Source: Nereocystis luetkeana (Eukaryota; Sar; Phaeophyceae; Laminariales; Laminariaceae). From it: 64,000 nt of DNA. Below the pieces are notes generated by a model. The model made no database searches, was not told the DNA's origin, and saw nothing but the letters and a program-made list of their open reading frames with translations. Shown here piece after piece: positions 14,401 through 27,300 of this stretch. The DNA lies in assembly GCA_031213475.1 (NCBI GenBank), contig JARUPZ010000007.1:4893586-4957585 (forward strand), written 5' to 3'. The position numbers were made by a program, and so were the translations under genes. Every line of letters begins with the position of its first letter. Within the stretch, counting starts at the first letter, position 1.

Positions 14401-16045
14401 CGTAGGCGAAGATAGTGCCGTTATAGCCCTCCATAACCCCTTCTACGAGGTCGTAGCACGACTCTTCATAGAATGCCTTCTGCTGAGTAGTCTCGTCGTA
14501 CACGGCATCAAACGTGAAGTTTTTGGGTGCCTGGTCCGCCCTAGAAGGGTTGCTGAGTGAAATCTGTGAAATAGAATACACCAGCGGCATGGGGCGGATA
14601 TCGCAACTGCAGTTAGCAAGTTTTTTGGTAGATAGGGCGAGGTTTCTCACAGTTGAGTCAAGCTGCTGAAACCTTCCTGTTTATTAGGCGTAGTCGCGCG
14701 ATACGGTTAACGCAGGACTAGTTAGTCGTGCGTATAAAGTATCAACACTCGCATGAAGCACAAATATGTACTGCTAGGTACGTACCGGGCATATCGTGAG
14801 CATGCGGGGGTGCGATTGTTCTTCAGCGCTCGCTCTCTCGACAACGGTAAACATTCGAACAATATTTTTTCGGATGGCTCTTGACCAGGTACTTCCAAGA
14901 ATACCGTTTGTTCCGTAATGGCATCCTTCCCATTCTGAAAAAATAGAGAAAAACGATCGCAGCCTTGTGCGATAATCCGCATTCTTTCGACAATGCGAGT
15001 AGGAGGTGAAAGTAGTGCAAATTCGGCCATCCTGCCTGAATAGCTGAGTTGGATATTGTGAACCAAGGTATAATGTGCTACGCGGTGGTGGTGCATAAGG
15101 AGATTGGCGTTGCCACAGTACGTGCATACTGCATATCGATCACCGAAGACAGACGGGGAAAAACATCGATTTTCAGATGAGCTGGGGTGCAGAACTGCTC
15201 CGCTACTTACGTAACTACCTGGTATCACAAACCTCGACATATATAGTCTAATGCCAGATACCAGGCGTTGTACGTCGGTCATACAGGTAGACTACAGCAT
15301 GGCGCCATGCAAGTATTATATGCAGACGTACGTCTGATGAACTATCGTTTAGGACGGTGAAGTAACAGAAAACACACACACACGACCGAGCTCCGCGTGC
15401 TCGTACTCACTACCAACTACCAGGCACGTACAGTACGCAACAGCACTTCGCGAAATCTTCGACTTTTGCACTGAACATTCGTGAGTACGAGTACGAATAT
15501 ACATTTTTTAAGACTGAAATTATAGTAGGAAACCCCCTATATGTACGATACCTTAGACTTCACATATATATGATGAAAAAAAATGGGCCTGCCCGAAAAC
15601 AGAGTATCGCTACGAGTATGATACGCCCGTACGTACGTACAGCGTACAGAGTACCCCACACAACCATTAGAGCCCACCCGAAAACGGGGTGTCGCTACAT
15701 ACATAGTACTCGTACTACAGTACAACTACTACTACCAGTGACGGTACTCGTTTTGCGGTGCAGCCCTCGAGGCCAGCAGCACAACTCGGCCGAGCGAGAA
15801 GTCGCCAGTGAAATCGACTTACGGGTTGAATTACCTAGCAAAGCTGGAATGATCATGATAAGGATATACCTGGTAATATGTACCTGGTATACACTACAAC
15901 TGTACGCCATACGCGCCTGAAACAAAGCAGTTTCCATGGCGATGATGTTGCCACGGTTCTCCCTGGTCTCCTTCGTGCTGAACGGCCGACATCGTACGAC
16001 CACCTGAACACACTCCTGCTTCCTCTCAGGTTTCTTGTCCACCAT
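2487..16045 (-). CDS. Kinesin-2 (KIF3/FLA10-type) motor heavy chain, 17 exons, ~911 aa
   Basis: Microtubule plus-end motor; the kinesin-2 family drives anterograde intraflagellar transport. Exons: 16045-15917, 14563-14396, 13910-13764, 12818-12720, 12179-11991, 10906-10716, 10237-10154, 9929-9848, 9494-9368, 9041-8716, 8260-8141, 7628-7542, 7061-6873, 6365-6288, 5452-5363, 4912-4802, 3005-2487. All phases join without a stop. Visible motifs are VVVRCRP (~15-21), P-loop GQTGCGKTH (~98-106, split between exons 2 and 3), switch I NETSSRSH (~213-220), switch II DLAGSER (~249-255) and [12 protein letters not shown]. The family-specific neck [17 protein letters not shown] is followed by a coiled coil (~364-739) and a conserved [13 protein letters not shown] block opening a 172-residue Gly/Arg-rich tail. 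The ATG at 16045 is the first in frame after a stop. Introns 7 and 13 start with GC, as apparently does intron 1. Which KIF3 paralogue this is remains undecided. Confidence 0.93.
3018..3572 (-). repeat. Poly-C-tailed SINE-like repeat, full-length (~550 bp) copy
   Basis: This copy lies in the last intron of the kinesin-2 gene. On the minus strand it runs from a C run at 3572, through GGTTGGCGTCGGTTGGCA and the GGTACCG/poly-T block, to the CACCGGAAAT core and the GAGTACA-poly-C end at 3018. It aligns along its whole length with the copy at 10966-11517. No terminal inverted repeats are visible. Confidence 0.85.
4006..4098. mobile_element. Foldback MITE family A, copy 1
   Basis: About 93 bp with arms of about 35 bp: TTTTAGGACCCCAGTCCCG at the left, and its near reverse complement (TTTGTCCCC..GGTTCTAAAAG) at the right. 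Related copies lie near 11830, 57723 and 60350. There is no coding capacity. It is inside the last kinesin-2 intron. Confidence 0.75.
4455..4508 (+). pseudogene. tRNA-Ser-like relic
   Basis: The 5' end GTCACGTGGCCGAGTGG resembles a eukaryotic tRNA-Ser/Leu start with a good A-box (TGGCCGAGTGG). The sequence closes 40 bases later with the complementary CGTGAC. At 54 bases it is too short for a tRNA, and no GGTTCGA B-box follows. It is probably an internally deleted tRNA copy or a SINE head. Confidence 0.35.
5231..5326. repeat. (GGAA)n microsatellite
   Basis: Imperfect GGAA/GGGA tetranucleotide run in the intron just downstream of the kinesin-2 exon at 5452-5363 (minus sense). Confidence 0.9.
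5871..5972. mobile_element. Foldback MITE family B, copy 1
   Basis: The right arm TTTACTATGGTCCCCCGTA matches the arms of the copies at 55135-55247 and 56651-56774. The left arm is more degraded. About 100 bp, AT-rich centre, non-coding, inside a kinesin-2 intron. Confidence 0.6.
10966..11517 (+). repeat. Poly-C-tailed SINE-like repeat, full-length (~550 bp) copy
   Basis: It is bounded by C runs on both sides (from 10966, and 11500-11517). The order is GGTTGGCGTCGGTTGGCA, GGTACCG plus poly-T, CACCGGAAAT, the hairpin blocks, and GAGTACA-poly-C. It aligns end to end with the reverse-oriented copy at 3018-3572. It lies in the intron between kinesin-2 exons 12179-11991 and 10906-10716. Confidence 0.88.
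11525..11600 (+). repeat. Poly-C repeat, short subfamily (GCTCCGTCTCGAAAGGG module)
   Basis: A 75-bp module with the blocks GCTCCGTCTCGAAAGGGATG, GGTCAATGGTCAAATGACTA and ATGAGTACG, then a C run. It is recognisably related to the last 80 bp of the large element and begins right after that element's C tail. Sister copies lie at 30955, 44127, 61559 and 63934. Confidence 0.8.
11628..11737 (+). repeat. Poly-C repeat, third subfamily module
   Basis: GTTTCGTTGCGGCCAAATT, then GGCTAAGGCAGTGCATAACATG and AGGACA with a C run of about 25 (11713-11737). It is the third poly-C-ending unit in a row. A second GTTTCGTTGCGGCTAAT block follows at about 11775. Confidence 0.6.
11830..11928. mobile_element. Foldback MITE family A, copy 2
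   Basis: Arms GGGACTGCAGTCCCATTTGG and CCAAAACGGGACTGCAGTCC are inverted around a short AT-rich centre. It sits about 60 bp beyond the 3' edge of the kinesin-2 exon at 12179-11991. Confidence 0.75.
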
Positions 16046-17957
16046 CTTGCCCCTAGCCCCCAACCAACACCCCCGCGCGTTTGCCTCGGCCCCCCAGCAG
16101 AGCGGGGTCGCTTGCCTCGAGCTTCACGATGATGGACGTGTAAGTATCGTCGCAATCGTCGTATTCTGCGAGCAATTTAGGCCGCAGTCGAGATTAGTTT
16201 TAGAGTAATTGCGCCGCATAAAACGCACGCGAAACGGAACACACCAAACTTTTTGTGCAGTCAGTGGCGTGGGAGATGTACGGACGACATATTTTACGTT
16301 CTAGCGAGCGGGGTTGCTCGCGCTTTGTTCACATCCGAATCTGCGCGCCGCCGCCGCCGCCACCACCGCCGTCTGTGGACGCGGTTGCTCGGCGATGATG
16401 TCGTCTAGCTCTAGGACGGAGAGCCTTCGTCGGAGGGGAGACAGTACACATGTGGCGTTGGGTCCTAAATGGCGAGAGCAGAAAGGTTAGTAAAGCTGCG
16501 GTACTGCTGTTATGATCGTGCGATAGTTCCTTCCTACTCGTACTGCACTTCTTGACAACCTACTGCCGTAGATTCGTTGGTAGGATTGGTATGATATCAT
16601 GTCGAGCGGTCGGTCGGGAAGAGGGCCTACCTATGCGTTTGTTGGCGGATAAGCGGACGTACCACAGTGTAGATGCAGGATGCAAGACACATGATATACA
16701 TCCCGACCTCGACACACGTGGTGAGCAACGCTCTTGGGCTGAGTATCAACGGTGGCGAGACGGTTGGCCTTTTTTTCAAGGACGAAATTTGACGGTCGCT
16801 TGCGAGATCGATCTTGAGATATTTTCAGATCCTTTGTGTCCACGAGTCTTCATAATACGGTCAAGTGCTCGTGCTGCTATTCAGTATTATGGCATCATTC
16901 GATGGAAGGTCGTGGAGCGACGTAGATTGTTGCGGTGGAGCGAGACTATTGTCGCCACATACATGCTAATCGTAAGCACCAGGTTCTCTGGCGTTGACCA
17001 TACCAAGCTCTCCGGCCTAGAGCTACAATATACTTACTTACCCTTAACAACAAACAAGATCAGGAAGGGTGGCCGTGAAAAGCAGGAGCTGATATCAAAA
17101 CCAAGGAGATTTCATAGCAGTTACCAGGTACTACTGTGAAGTACAGCAGCCAGTATCAGTGAGGGGTAATGCGTGCGACCGTCCGTAACAAATCCCCCCT
17201 CAGGAGGGATACACCATACACCCGGCGCCTGCAGCCTGTTTTTGGACGAGAAACTGGGCGTTCTCACGATGCCTTGATCGTACTCGAAACTACTCCCTAT
17301 TTGCACCGGAATGTATTGAATCTACAGTACAATATGAAATATAGTGTATTGTCCGGAGGGATTTCAGCTTGCTGAGTGCATTCGATCAGTCACGTACTCG
17401 TAGTTTCTGCCAGAGGGTTTGCTTGTGCTTCCGAACACAATATTAGCCGTAGCGTGTATGTCCACGTACTATTAATAGTAGGGGAGACGAACGCATACTA
17501 CAGTAGTACAGGTATCAATACTCGTATCTTGTGACTTCTTTCGCCGAAAAACAGCTTTCATGTTTGGCGAATGCCACAGCTTAGCTGTGCTTGTTCTGCT
17601 GTACTGTGACCTGGAGGCGGATATGCGTGTGTGTCCCGAGTGATAACCGTCTACACGTCTACACCGAACTTTGACCACCAGCCGAGGAGCGAAGGCAAAT
17701 ATCTACTACCCTCAGGCTCGATGAGGCATACCCGATTTTAGATTTATTTCTTAATCTCCTGTTGTATTCTTCGTACACACATTTCAGTCGCGAGTCTTAC
17801 TACTGTAACAACTAAAAAGGTGGACGAAATTATTCCCTCGTTCTTTCTTCCAGGAGGCGGCGCCAACACCGAGCACAGCCGACCTTCTTCAAGCGGTGGG
17901 CGGCTGGAACAACACCTCGGCGCGGTTGATTCCGCCGAAATCCCTTCCCTCCCGGTA
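16046..17957. promoter_or_regulatory. Shared upstream region of divergent kinesin-2 and kinesin-8 genes
   Basis: This is the 1.9 kb between the two inferred start codons, so promoter and 5' UTR sequence of both genes must lie in or near it. It contains a short CCG/CCA run (16346-16372), one TACCAGGTA 9-mer near 17122 and no repeat-family copy that I can recognise. I see no convincing TATA box. The kinesin-8 frame stays open upstream of 17958, with possible splice acceptors ending at 17787 and 17853, so part of this region may hold a 5' exon. Confidence 0.55.
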
Positions 17958-20900
17958 ATGGTCCCGTCGGCGCCCGCCGTTTCCCGGGCGGTAGGCTTCC
18001 CGGCCGGGCCCCGAATAGGAACCATAACATCGGTCGCCGCTAAAAACGCCAGAGGACCACTTGATGGGCTGGGTCGAGGCAACGGCGGTAGAAACTACGG
18101 GATACAGGGGGACAGTTCGCGATCAATCAGGGGCGGGGGTGACGCAGGATTTGGTTCTTCATCAACAAGCAGGACCGTCGACGAACAGCCACCGCCGCTC
18201 ACAAGGAGGCCTTCGGACGTGGGACAGGCTATCGGCGGGAGAAGAGCGCGCGACAGGAAGGGGGGGGGGGGTAGGAAGCGGTCGACGTCGGACTTTGTCG
18301 GTGGGGTAACGGTGGGAACGGACGCAACCGCCGGTCACGCGAAGGGAGGTGCCGGGCGAGGAAAAGCAGATGGTGGTGGCAGAACACGGCCGCGGCGGGT
18401 GGCGTCTCAGGTTTCGTTTGGGTCGTCTACTGGTGAAGGGGGGGGCGGAGGAGGTGACGGATCCTACGGCGGCGACCGCGGAGGGGCGGGGGGCGGTCGC
18501 CGCGCGGAGGCTGGAGAGAGGTCGGGGCGAAGTGAAGGCGGTACGGAAGACCACAAGTTTCGTATGCAGGCTGGGCAAAGCAACACGCTGGTGGCGGTGA
18601 GATTAAGGCCGCTTCTGAAGCACGATCGAGAGCAAGTTGAAGTGGCCAAGGTGAGAGAGTGACGAATACCCCCTTGGTATTTTGGTAGTGCATTTTGCCG
18701 ACTGCGGGCCCCGTGGGTCCTGAACAAAATGAACACGTCAGCTATGTTAGGTTGCCCCATGGCCTCGTTATTTTGCCGAACGTGTCCGATTGCTTTGGAA
18801 CCCGTCTTCCGAACGTGCTTCTGGTATCGAGCAAGGACCCTTTGATGGCACGGTCAAAATGTATGTCTCTCCGTAAGGCGGAATAGTCACCAAACCCAAA
18901 AAGTGCCGCTATCAATGACGCAAAATTAAATCGATCACGTTTCTTGAAAACTCAAGTAGGGGCTTGCGATACCCGTGTTGCCCTCGAAACGGTATATCAG
19001 TTGCATGAACGTCCGCAGAAGAAGGTCAGCAACTGTACACAGACAACTACATGTATCCGCGAAGAGAAGTCACGCAGCATCAACTGCGCGGTAGAGCACG
19101 GCCTTGAGCCACTGTGCAGCATTCCAAACCATCACACTAGAACTGCCTCCTGTTTTTCTGCCGTGTTTGGCCCTATTCTGATACCTTTGCTGATGCCCCG
19201 ACATCGACATTGCGCATGGGTTATTTAAGGTTACGGGCGTGTTATCCCATGTAGAATTGCGGATAGTTCTCGATCGTGGGAACGCGGTTCAATAGGAGAC
19301 GCTTTTAGATCCTGCGGCGGGTGGAGATGGTATTTAATTGCAAGATCCCGGCACACGCTGTGTCTTTTTTGTTTGTTACGCCAACTAAATTTCCGACCGG
19401 CAGAGTACGGTAAGGCGCACACCTACCGGCACGCTCGCGAAAACCCCCTGCATGTTGGTTAAGTGCAGGTTCTGGACAACAGGGTTGTCGTTTTGATGGA
19501 CCCGGCCAAGATCAACCAGGAAGTTGACCCTCTTCGCGTCAACCGCACCCGAGAAAAAAGGTTCGTGCTTCGTGCATCATACCGCCACCCTGCGTCATCA
19601 TCCACGGCCATTATTATTTTTTTCTGTTTCTCATGTTTTCCGAAAAGTGACACGATCCCTAGGGACGCCTCATGCCGACCACGGATTTTCCACCAATAAA
19701 AAACTGCAACCTAAAAAATCGACCATTCAGAAAACTGCTGGCACGAAAATGTCTTTCTCCATGCTACGGCAGTGGTGCACGGATTGTTTTCCGAGGCTCC
19801 TCATTCACTTGAGGAGAGCTCTACCTCTCACCCACCCCCCCCCCGCCCGGAAAAAAATTGAAGTGCAACTCGATGGACAATGAACCAAGAATGAATGGTA
19901 TAGTATGTTTGAAAAAACAACAAGGCAATGGTTTTTCAAGCAGCCATATCCACGTATCAACGTGCCCTAGCCCCAGAGGATAAAAACAAAACCTAAAAAA
20001 TGCAGCCGTATTGGTTATTTCCTCGGTTGAAGAGCAGCCCAGCCCCGCGCCAGTAGTCAGAAATGTGTTCGGCCAAAAAACGTGCTACCTATGATATACC
20101 CCAATTGTTGCAGCACGCGTCCCTCGCGTTTTATGTGTATGCCGGTGATGTTGCCATAACAATGGAGTTTTTATTTATCACGTTGACATCAAAGTCGTTG
20201 TTTGATTTGTACTCGCATACGTGCGAAGCATGCTTGTAGGCTCCGTCCGGCCCCAGACGTCCCAGGTACGAAGTACCTGGTAAGTTACTGCGAGGGTACC
20301 ACTCTGCCCGGAAATGTAAACAAGTCTTTGGGTATTCATAATAAGGCCTAAGCTTTCCTTGCACTTCCGGGCAGAGTTGTAAGACCGTGCCAAATATCTT
20401 AGCAGGAACAACCAATCGCTCGGTTTCGATGGGTTCGACGGTATTCCTCCAGTGCACCACAACTGCAGTGCATAGAGACGAAAAAGGAAGACCCTCCTAT
20501 TTTTGCCGTGCAGTTTGTGTCGGTGGTTGGTGGATCCGTCTCGGTCCGGTACTTTTATTTTTTCTCTCCACACCCAAGGGTGCTCTGTAAAACGGGTGTC
20601 CCTACGTCCGGCTTTTGAATTTGTGAGGCTTCGGCATAGCGGGACAACTTAACGATCGGATGGCTCCACTCTTGTCGCTCTTCTTTCTCTACACGTACGC
20701 CTGCCGTGCATCGTTCTCTACACCTGCCGTGCATTGCTCAACTTTAATTTAGAGGTTTGGCATTTACGTAATGCAGCACCACCACAACAGCTACTACTGT
20801 GTGTGTATCAGAGTGGACCCCCAACCCGTGGAGGTGCCTCCAACTCGCGGAGGTGCCTGCACGTGCCCAGATGGCATATACCTGTACTCCATCGCACGTT

Positions 20901-21143
20901 TGATATGATATATATTCATGGTCTCTCCTCTCCACCTCCTCGTACCGTGACCACCGTGATTTTCCAGGTATGCTTTCGACTACGTTTTCGACGCATCCGC
21001 CACCCAGAGAGCTGTCTACGAAAACACGACTAAGTTTCTCATTCAGGCAAGAAATACTTGGTACTTCGCGCGATAAACGGCGAGAGGCGGGGCGGCAGAC
21101 GGCGGGTGGCGTTGCGTTTCTCGTAGCCCCCAAGGGTCTCTAC

Positions 21144-21196
<53 letters not shown>

Positions 21197-24100
21197 AAGC
21201 TTGATGTTACAACATGTCTTACAAATGCATTTGTGTGTAATAGTTTGGCGACGATGGACAAAGGCTCGTCGTCGCAGGCAACCTAGTGATTTTTCGGTCG
21301 TTCAGCACGTAGAGTAGTCCTCCAGGCTGTACCAATCTGTACGTGGTAGCTTGAGAGCGTTGGGTCTTGCTCGAATATCTCAACCGCGAGCGAAATCGTT
21401 CACCTCGTGGAGTCTCTCTGATCGTTGCCACCACTGTTGCACTACGGAAACAGGGAGTCCTCGATGGTTTCAACGCCACTGTGTTTGCGTATGGATGCAC
21501 CGGCGCCGGGAAGACCTACACCATGATTGGCAACGACCAGGAAGGGCACCAAGGCATCATGGTCCTCACGCTGCAGGACCTCTTCAAGCAGCAGTACAGG
21601 GTAAGATTGGGAAGGTTCGAATATTTTTCCCGCAGCTCTTACATATAAGCCCGGGCGACCACGGGGTATGCATCGCAGCTACGTAGGTACTCGTGCAAAA
21701 CTTTCTTGATTAGTGAAATTCTCAGCCGAGCGTGCAATTAATTAAGGACGTCAATTTGTGCATGATGTGTTTAGAACGTTTTCAGTGACTTGTTCGAGAT
21801 GACAAGCTCAAGCTGGCAGTCTGAAGTTTGCTTTACGGCTGTCTTGGGGATACACTCGTCTTTGTGTCATCGCTCCCGTTTCCCATCGGGGGTTGCTGTC
21901 TTCGACTACATGGGGCTGACATTGCCGCACGCTACCGTTGTACGGAACCTCAGGCGAGCGAAGCTCAGGGTAGGCGATATTCCGTAACCGTCTCCTTCCT
22001 GGAGGTGAGAGCACAAAAATCTGTCGTATTAATTACCACAGCCTGCCACGAACCGGAGTTCTGCCAAGGTCAGCAAGTCGACCGCTTATAACCCTAGTTT
22101 TAAACATCCCTCGATCAGAATCACCGGATCACAAGATGGTTGGTTTTCGGACTGCCGAGTAGGTGATTCTTGGAGGCATGGACGACATGATGAACACAAG
22201 GCCGATTGACCAGCGTGTGTGCCGGTCATAGGTAATCTATGCCTTATGCCGTGGGTACCTGTACCGTTTTGTGGGTAGGTGCCTTTCCGTCACCATATTG
22301 ACAGAAATAGTTGCCGGTATACAGGCAGCAACATATTTCATGCCATGGTCGAAGAAGATGGCACGCACGGAAACAAAACGCAGGCCAGCCACGAGGCGAT
22401 TCTTGATTATCGACCACCCCTCCCCCTTTGGATGCCTCGAAACGTGACGATCGAGATTGTGCAGGTGTACAACGAGAATATTCGTGATCTTTTGAACGAC
22501 ACGGGAGACTTTCTGGATCTGCGGGAGGACCCTATCAAGGCGAGGAGTTGGCCACGTTGCCCCCCCCTCCAGTTTCAACGGGCGCGCTCGGTTTTTAGCC
22601 TGCTGGGTGGGGGGACGTACAAACATAACCGGTTGTGCTTTACACCTACTGTTGTCTTCTGGGTCATCATCGCCTAAACTCTGCCACAAGATTATTACGG
22701 GGGGGAATACCATAATAACGAAAAACAATGTATTCCCCTATGTCTCCACACCATATTTGCTGGTTTTTCGACTACCCAAAAGCGGCACAACTCCCCCCCC
22801 CTTCACCCCGGCCAATCCCACCTCGGAGGAAACGCCGAGACATCCTCTATCATGGGAGTGGACAATTCCATTTTGGGGGTTGATGAACAGCTCACACGGG
22901 AGGTGACGGCACGACAAAAACAAACATTCCCACGATGGGACGATTGCGTAGGCTCAGCGCGTCGACCTATATAATGTACATGGCACGCTATTTCTGGCGG
23001 AGGGTATCTTACCACTTACTCGAGAACGTGGTTGGCACACCCTATGCACGAGACAAATGAAACTTACCCTAACCCTAAGACTAAGCCAATCAGATCAAGC
23101 CTAACCCTGACCCTAAGCCAATCAAACCTAATCTCGAAAAAGTAGTGGTAAGCTCTACTGTTCTGGCGTCCAGTCCGATGAAACAAAAGCCCCTCCGACG
23201 ACCGAGACCACTACAGTAGCACCATCCAAGCTCACCCTCGAGTGACAACCTGTTCGTTGTTTCTCGTCTCTAAGGGTCCGACGGTTTCGGGACTCGCCGA
23301 AGTTGAGGCGCGAACTCCGGAGGACATAATGGGCCTTCTTCGCCAGGGAAACCTTAGCCGGACGCAGCAGGCCACTCGGGCGAACGCCGTCTCCTCTCGC
23401 TCTCACGCGGTGCTCCAGGTCAGTCCGATACGCTCGTTTTCGGTGACGTTCGTTAGAACTATTTTCCCGTTGTTGGACTGTAGACACTTGTGCTGATTAC
23501 CGACTGCGTTTTTCCAGCGGGCTCAACAATTATCATTCTTGGCGGGTGCGTGTACTTGCGAGTACAGTGTGTGCAGCGAAGGAAATTTGCGCACCCGCTC
23601 GTTGTTCCTTGTACGTACTGCTGCAAAATTTATCACACATTAAACAGATCTAACTACAGTGTCCCCTTAAAGAACGAGTGCATCCCCTTTACGTATAGGC
23701 GATAGCTCGTCTGCACAGCTCATCTGCACATGTTTTCAAAGCTTGAGCTATATAGATGGTAGCGCAAGGAACTCGGTATGCATCATCTACCTGCTCTTGC
23801 TGTTTTTGATGGCGCCGCTAAGAACGTCTGATCATTGAATCCTGCCACGCATCATCTTGCACACAGTCCACAATACGATTGACTCCGGTCCCAGCGTTAT
23901 CTGACAACGTGCGGTTTAGAGGTACCTTAGTAAGTCGCTGCGAGTGACTCCCCTCGCGAAACATGTACCAGGTACTTCTTTGTCGGAGGATTCTTAATAG
24001 GCGATCGGCTACAACCCGATCAGTACTGTTAACAGCCAATAGCGTCATGCAAAGCGCGCTGAATGGTTTCCTACGCTGTCGCTCGCTTTTGTGTCTCCCC

Positions 24101-24252
24101 CTAACCTCTTACGCAACCACGTTTCGGGCTCAACATACTTAAAAGTAGACAACTGTCATTTTTGGCACTTTCCAGGGGGGTGTCTTACTATTCGCGACCG
24201 CAAACAGCACGAGGGTTCGCCGAAAAAGACCCTCTTGACCATGGTCGAGTTT

Positions 24253-24304
<52 letters not shown>

Positions 24305-27300
24305 GTTGGTAACGTTGCATTTTACCATTAAGCCCTGACGCGTTCTACGATAGAGGTAGCTCATTTCCGCCATAATGTTTTCTGAATGACGGGGCTCCTT
24401 AACCCAAACTCGTTGCAAGGCCAGTCTTGTTTTTAAAAGTGACGTTTTGGTATACTTGGGCCATGGGAATCTTCTCGGGACGCAACTTGATTTTTGATGA
24501 GTCAGATTTCGGGCGAGGTATGGAGCTCCTCAAGTGAGGAGCCTCAGAAATACTAGGGTGAACCTCTGTCGTAGAACGCCTCCCCTGCGTTGACATGGGG
24601 CTAAACGGGTGCGTAGTCGACGTTACACCGAGACTTGGCTGCACCTTTCACCCCCCCGACGTGCTCCGTCCCGGGATTATAAGGATACGAGGGTCTATTG
24701 AGAAGTACAGCCCCCCACCCACGCCCCCCGAATATTCGTATCAGGTAGTTTGTACCTGGTATATGATAAGGCACGAGGCAGCTCCAGTCTCTGGAAATGA
24801 CCACACCAGGAAACAAATAAAAATATTCGAGGTGATGCCATCCATATGCAAGAGAGTCCACCTCACAAGTGGTCCTTAGTAGGACGCAGTTCACCCTCCA
24901 TACGACTCGCCGGACGCCCCAACGGCGCTTCGCGCTTTGTGCAAGCAATGTCTGCCTTGTCCGTGAAAACCTGATATGCTCCGTCCCGGCATTTTAGGGA
25001 TGCGAGGGTCTGTGGCCATACGACTACGGCCATGTACGACATCAGTACACCCCTTCCCCCCGTGCCGCCTCTGCCCTGTCGCCTCCCGTTGCCCTAAGGT
25101 GGTGGTTGAGAGCCGCGATATAGCTCCAGGGACTGTCGCACGGACGCATGTCGGAAAGTTGAGTCTCGTCGACCTCGCTGGAAGCGAGAGGTGAGACTCG
25201 TGCGACTCTCTCGTTCTCGAGCTACGGAGACTGGTCGTGTAGCAGCCCATCATCTTATCGTGAATGCGCGGCATTATGGTTCACCCGAAACCGTGCGTCC
25301 ACGAAATTATCCTGCCGTCTGTTTCTATTCAGATGTCCCGATGTATAGCATCAACCTCTCTGCGCCACAGAATTTTAGAGCAACTTTATTAAGCCCCCTT
25401 CCTCGTCCGGAGCTGTCATCAATTTGCCAGAAAGCCCTTCTCACAAACAGTTCTTAGCAGGATGCAGTTCACCCTTCATGCGACTCGCCCAACACCTCAC
25501 GCTGCGCTGGGTGCAAGCAATGTCTGGCTGGTCGGTAAAAACCCGATGTGCTCCGTCCCGTCATTATATGGATGAGCAGGGTCTATGTTCATACGACTAC
25601 GGCCATGAATAACATGAGTGCACCCCCCCCCCGCCCCCCCCCCCTCCTCATCCCCCCCCACCCTGCCCGCTCCCGGGTCCTTTGTCGCAATAAACTAACG
25701 CTAGCATGTTTTGTCGTACGATCACAGGGCAGCCGCCACGCAGAACAGGGGGGTGAGGCTGGTTGAGGGGGCGAACATCAATCGCTCATTGCTAGCCTTG
25801 GGGAACTGCATCAACGCGTTAGGGGAGAGGGGCAACAAAGGGCAATTTGTGCCGTACCGGTAAGCTTAAGCTTCCTTTCCCCCTAGAGATTTCTGCAAAC
25901 TAAAAAGTCGTTCGGGTAAGTTTTCATTCCCGTCGTTGTTCGAAAACGATACGTAGCACTTATCTATCGTCACCGTGATGGCCCTTGGTGAGTACCTGAT
26001 ATCCGGTAGTATTTATAGGCCAACAGACGATAGGTGGGAAACCGATGGTCTGTTGTCTCGATGGCCAGTCCATTTTTGCCGTATTGCGGATGACAAATTC
26101 GTCGAAACGTTTTGGAATATCAAGCAGCAGCAGAAGCAGCCGCACTCTGTAGCGCAACCACCTTATTAGTAATGTGTTTTTGTTTCTGCCTGGGGGTGGT
26201 AAAATAGTCTGCATCGTATTCTCCATGTATATAGATCGCCGAACTTCGGTTCGCCTACCCAGGGTTCAAAATGGACGACCTGCTATACCCAACAGTTTGA
26301 AACATCACGATCGTCTTGAACGACGCTACCATGCTCTCGTGTTTTTATTTTAGTTTTGCCGTTGCGACAACGGTGGCCAAGGAGGGACCGGGCTGGCGGG
26401 GATACAATGTGTTTCGGAACGAGGAGCGCGCGGCGTTGGTTCCCTATCAATTCCATGACGCAGGAACTTCCCGTCCAACTCTCAGTAGAGCAATACCATT
26501 GTGCTTCGAATCGTGATATACGCTGCCTGTTGAATTAGTACTTTACTCATTACTTGCCATTGCCTTGTCTTGAGTCAAACTGAAATGGCAGTACCCGAGC
26601 AAACCAAGACACGCTGAAACGCACGCGACGGAGTAAAGAATAACAGCTAACAGACCTCACAGTAGAGCAATTGTTTTTCCTCGCGGTGCAATGCGGTTAC
26701 ATACTTGGTACTACGCAATACAACAACGTTTCAGACCTCGCAGTTCAACAGTTTTGCCGACAAACCTCGCAGTTCAATTCCGCGTTGAGGAAACTGTAGA
26801 AGAAAGGGCGTAGCCTATATGCGCTGACTCCCCCCCCCCTCTCCCCGTAGCGGTACGTCTACGGCCATGCATGCCTTACGTACACATCCCCCCCCAGATG
26901 TCGGTCTTCCTCTCACCTGCGGCCGCTATCGCTGACCGCCGCTGCTATTCCTCAGGGATTCCAAGCTGACCCGTTTATTGAAAGACTCGCTAGGCGGGAA
27001 TTGCCGGACTGTCATGATCGCCAACATAAGGTAAAAATTATAACTGCTGCCGTAAAGTCGAGAACCGAAACAACGCTGACACATGTCGTACACACAAGGG
27101 ATAACGTGTGTACTATATCACAGGTGCACATCACATAAAATTGCGAAATGAAGTCTAGGGATATCCACGCCGAGCCGACGGTAGCAAACGGCTGAGGGGT
27201 TGTTAGCAACACAGGGAACCCAAACGGCGTGTTGACCCCCCCCTCCCTTCACCTCTCCCATGTATCCCACCCACCCCCCCCTCCCCCCTGAACACACCAG

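Noticed and set aside
22441-22464. In-frame NVTIEIVQ upstream of the kinesin-8 exon at 22465, resembling the strand before VYNEN
   Set aside because: The exon ending SVTVSFLE at 22004 fits the family better and has a GTGAGA donor; 22464 is a good acceptor. The resemblance is taken as chance.
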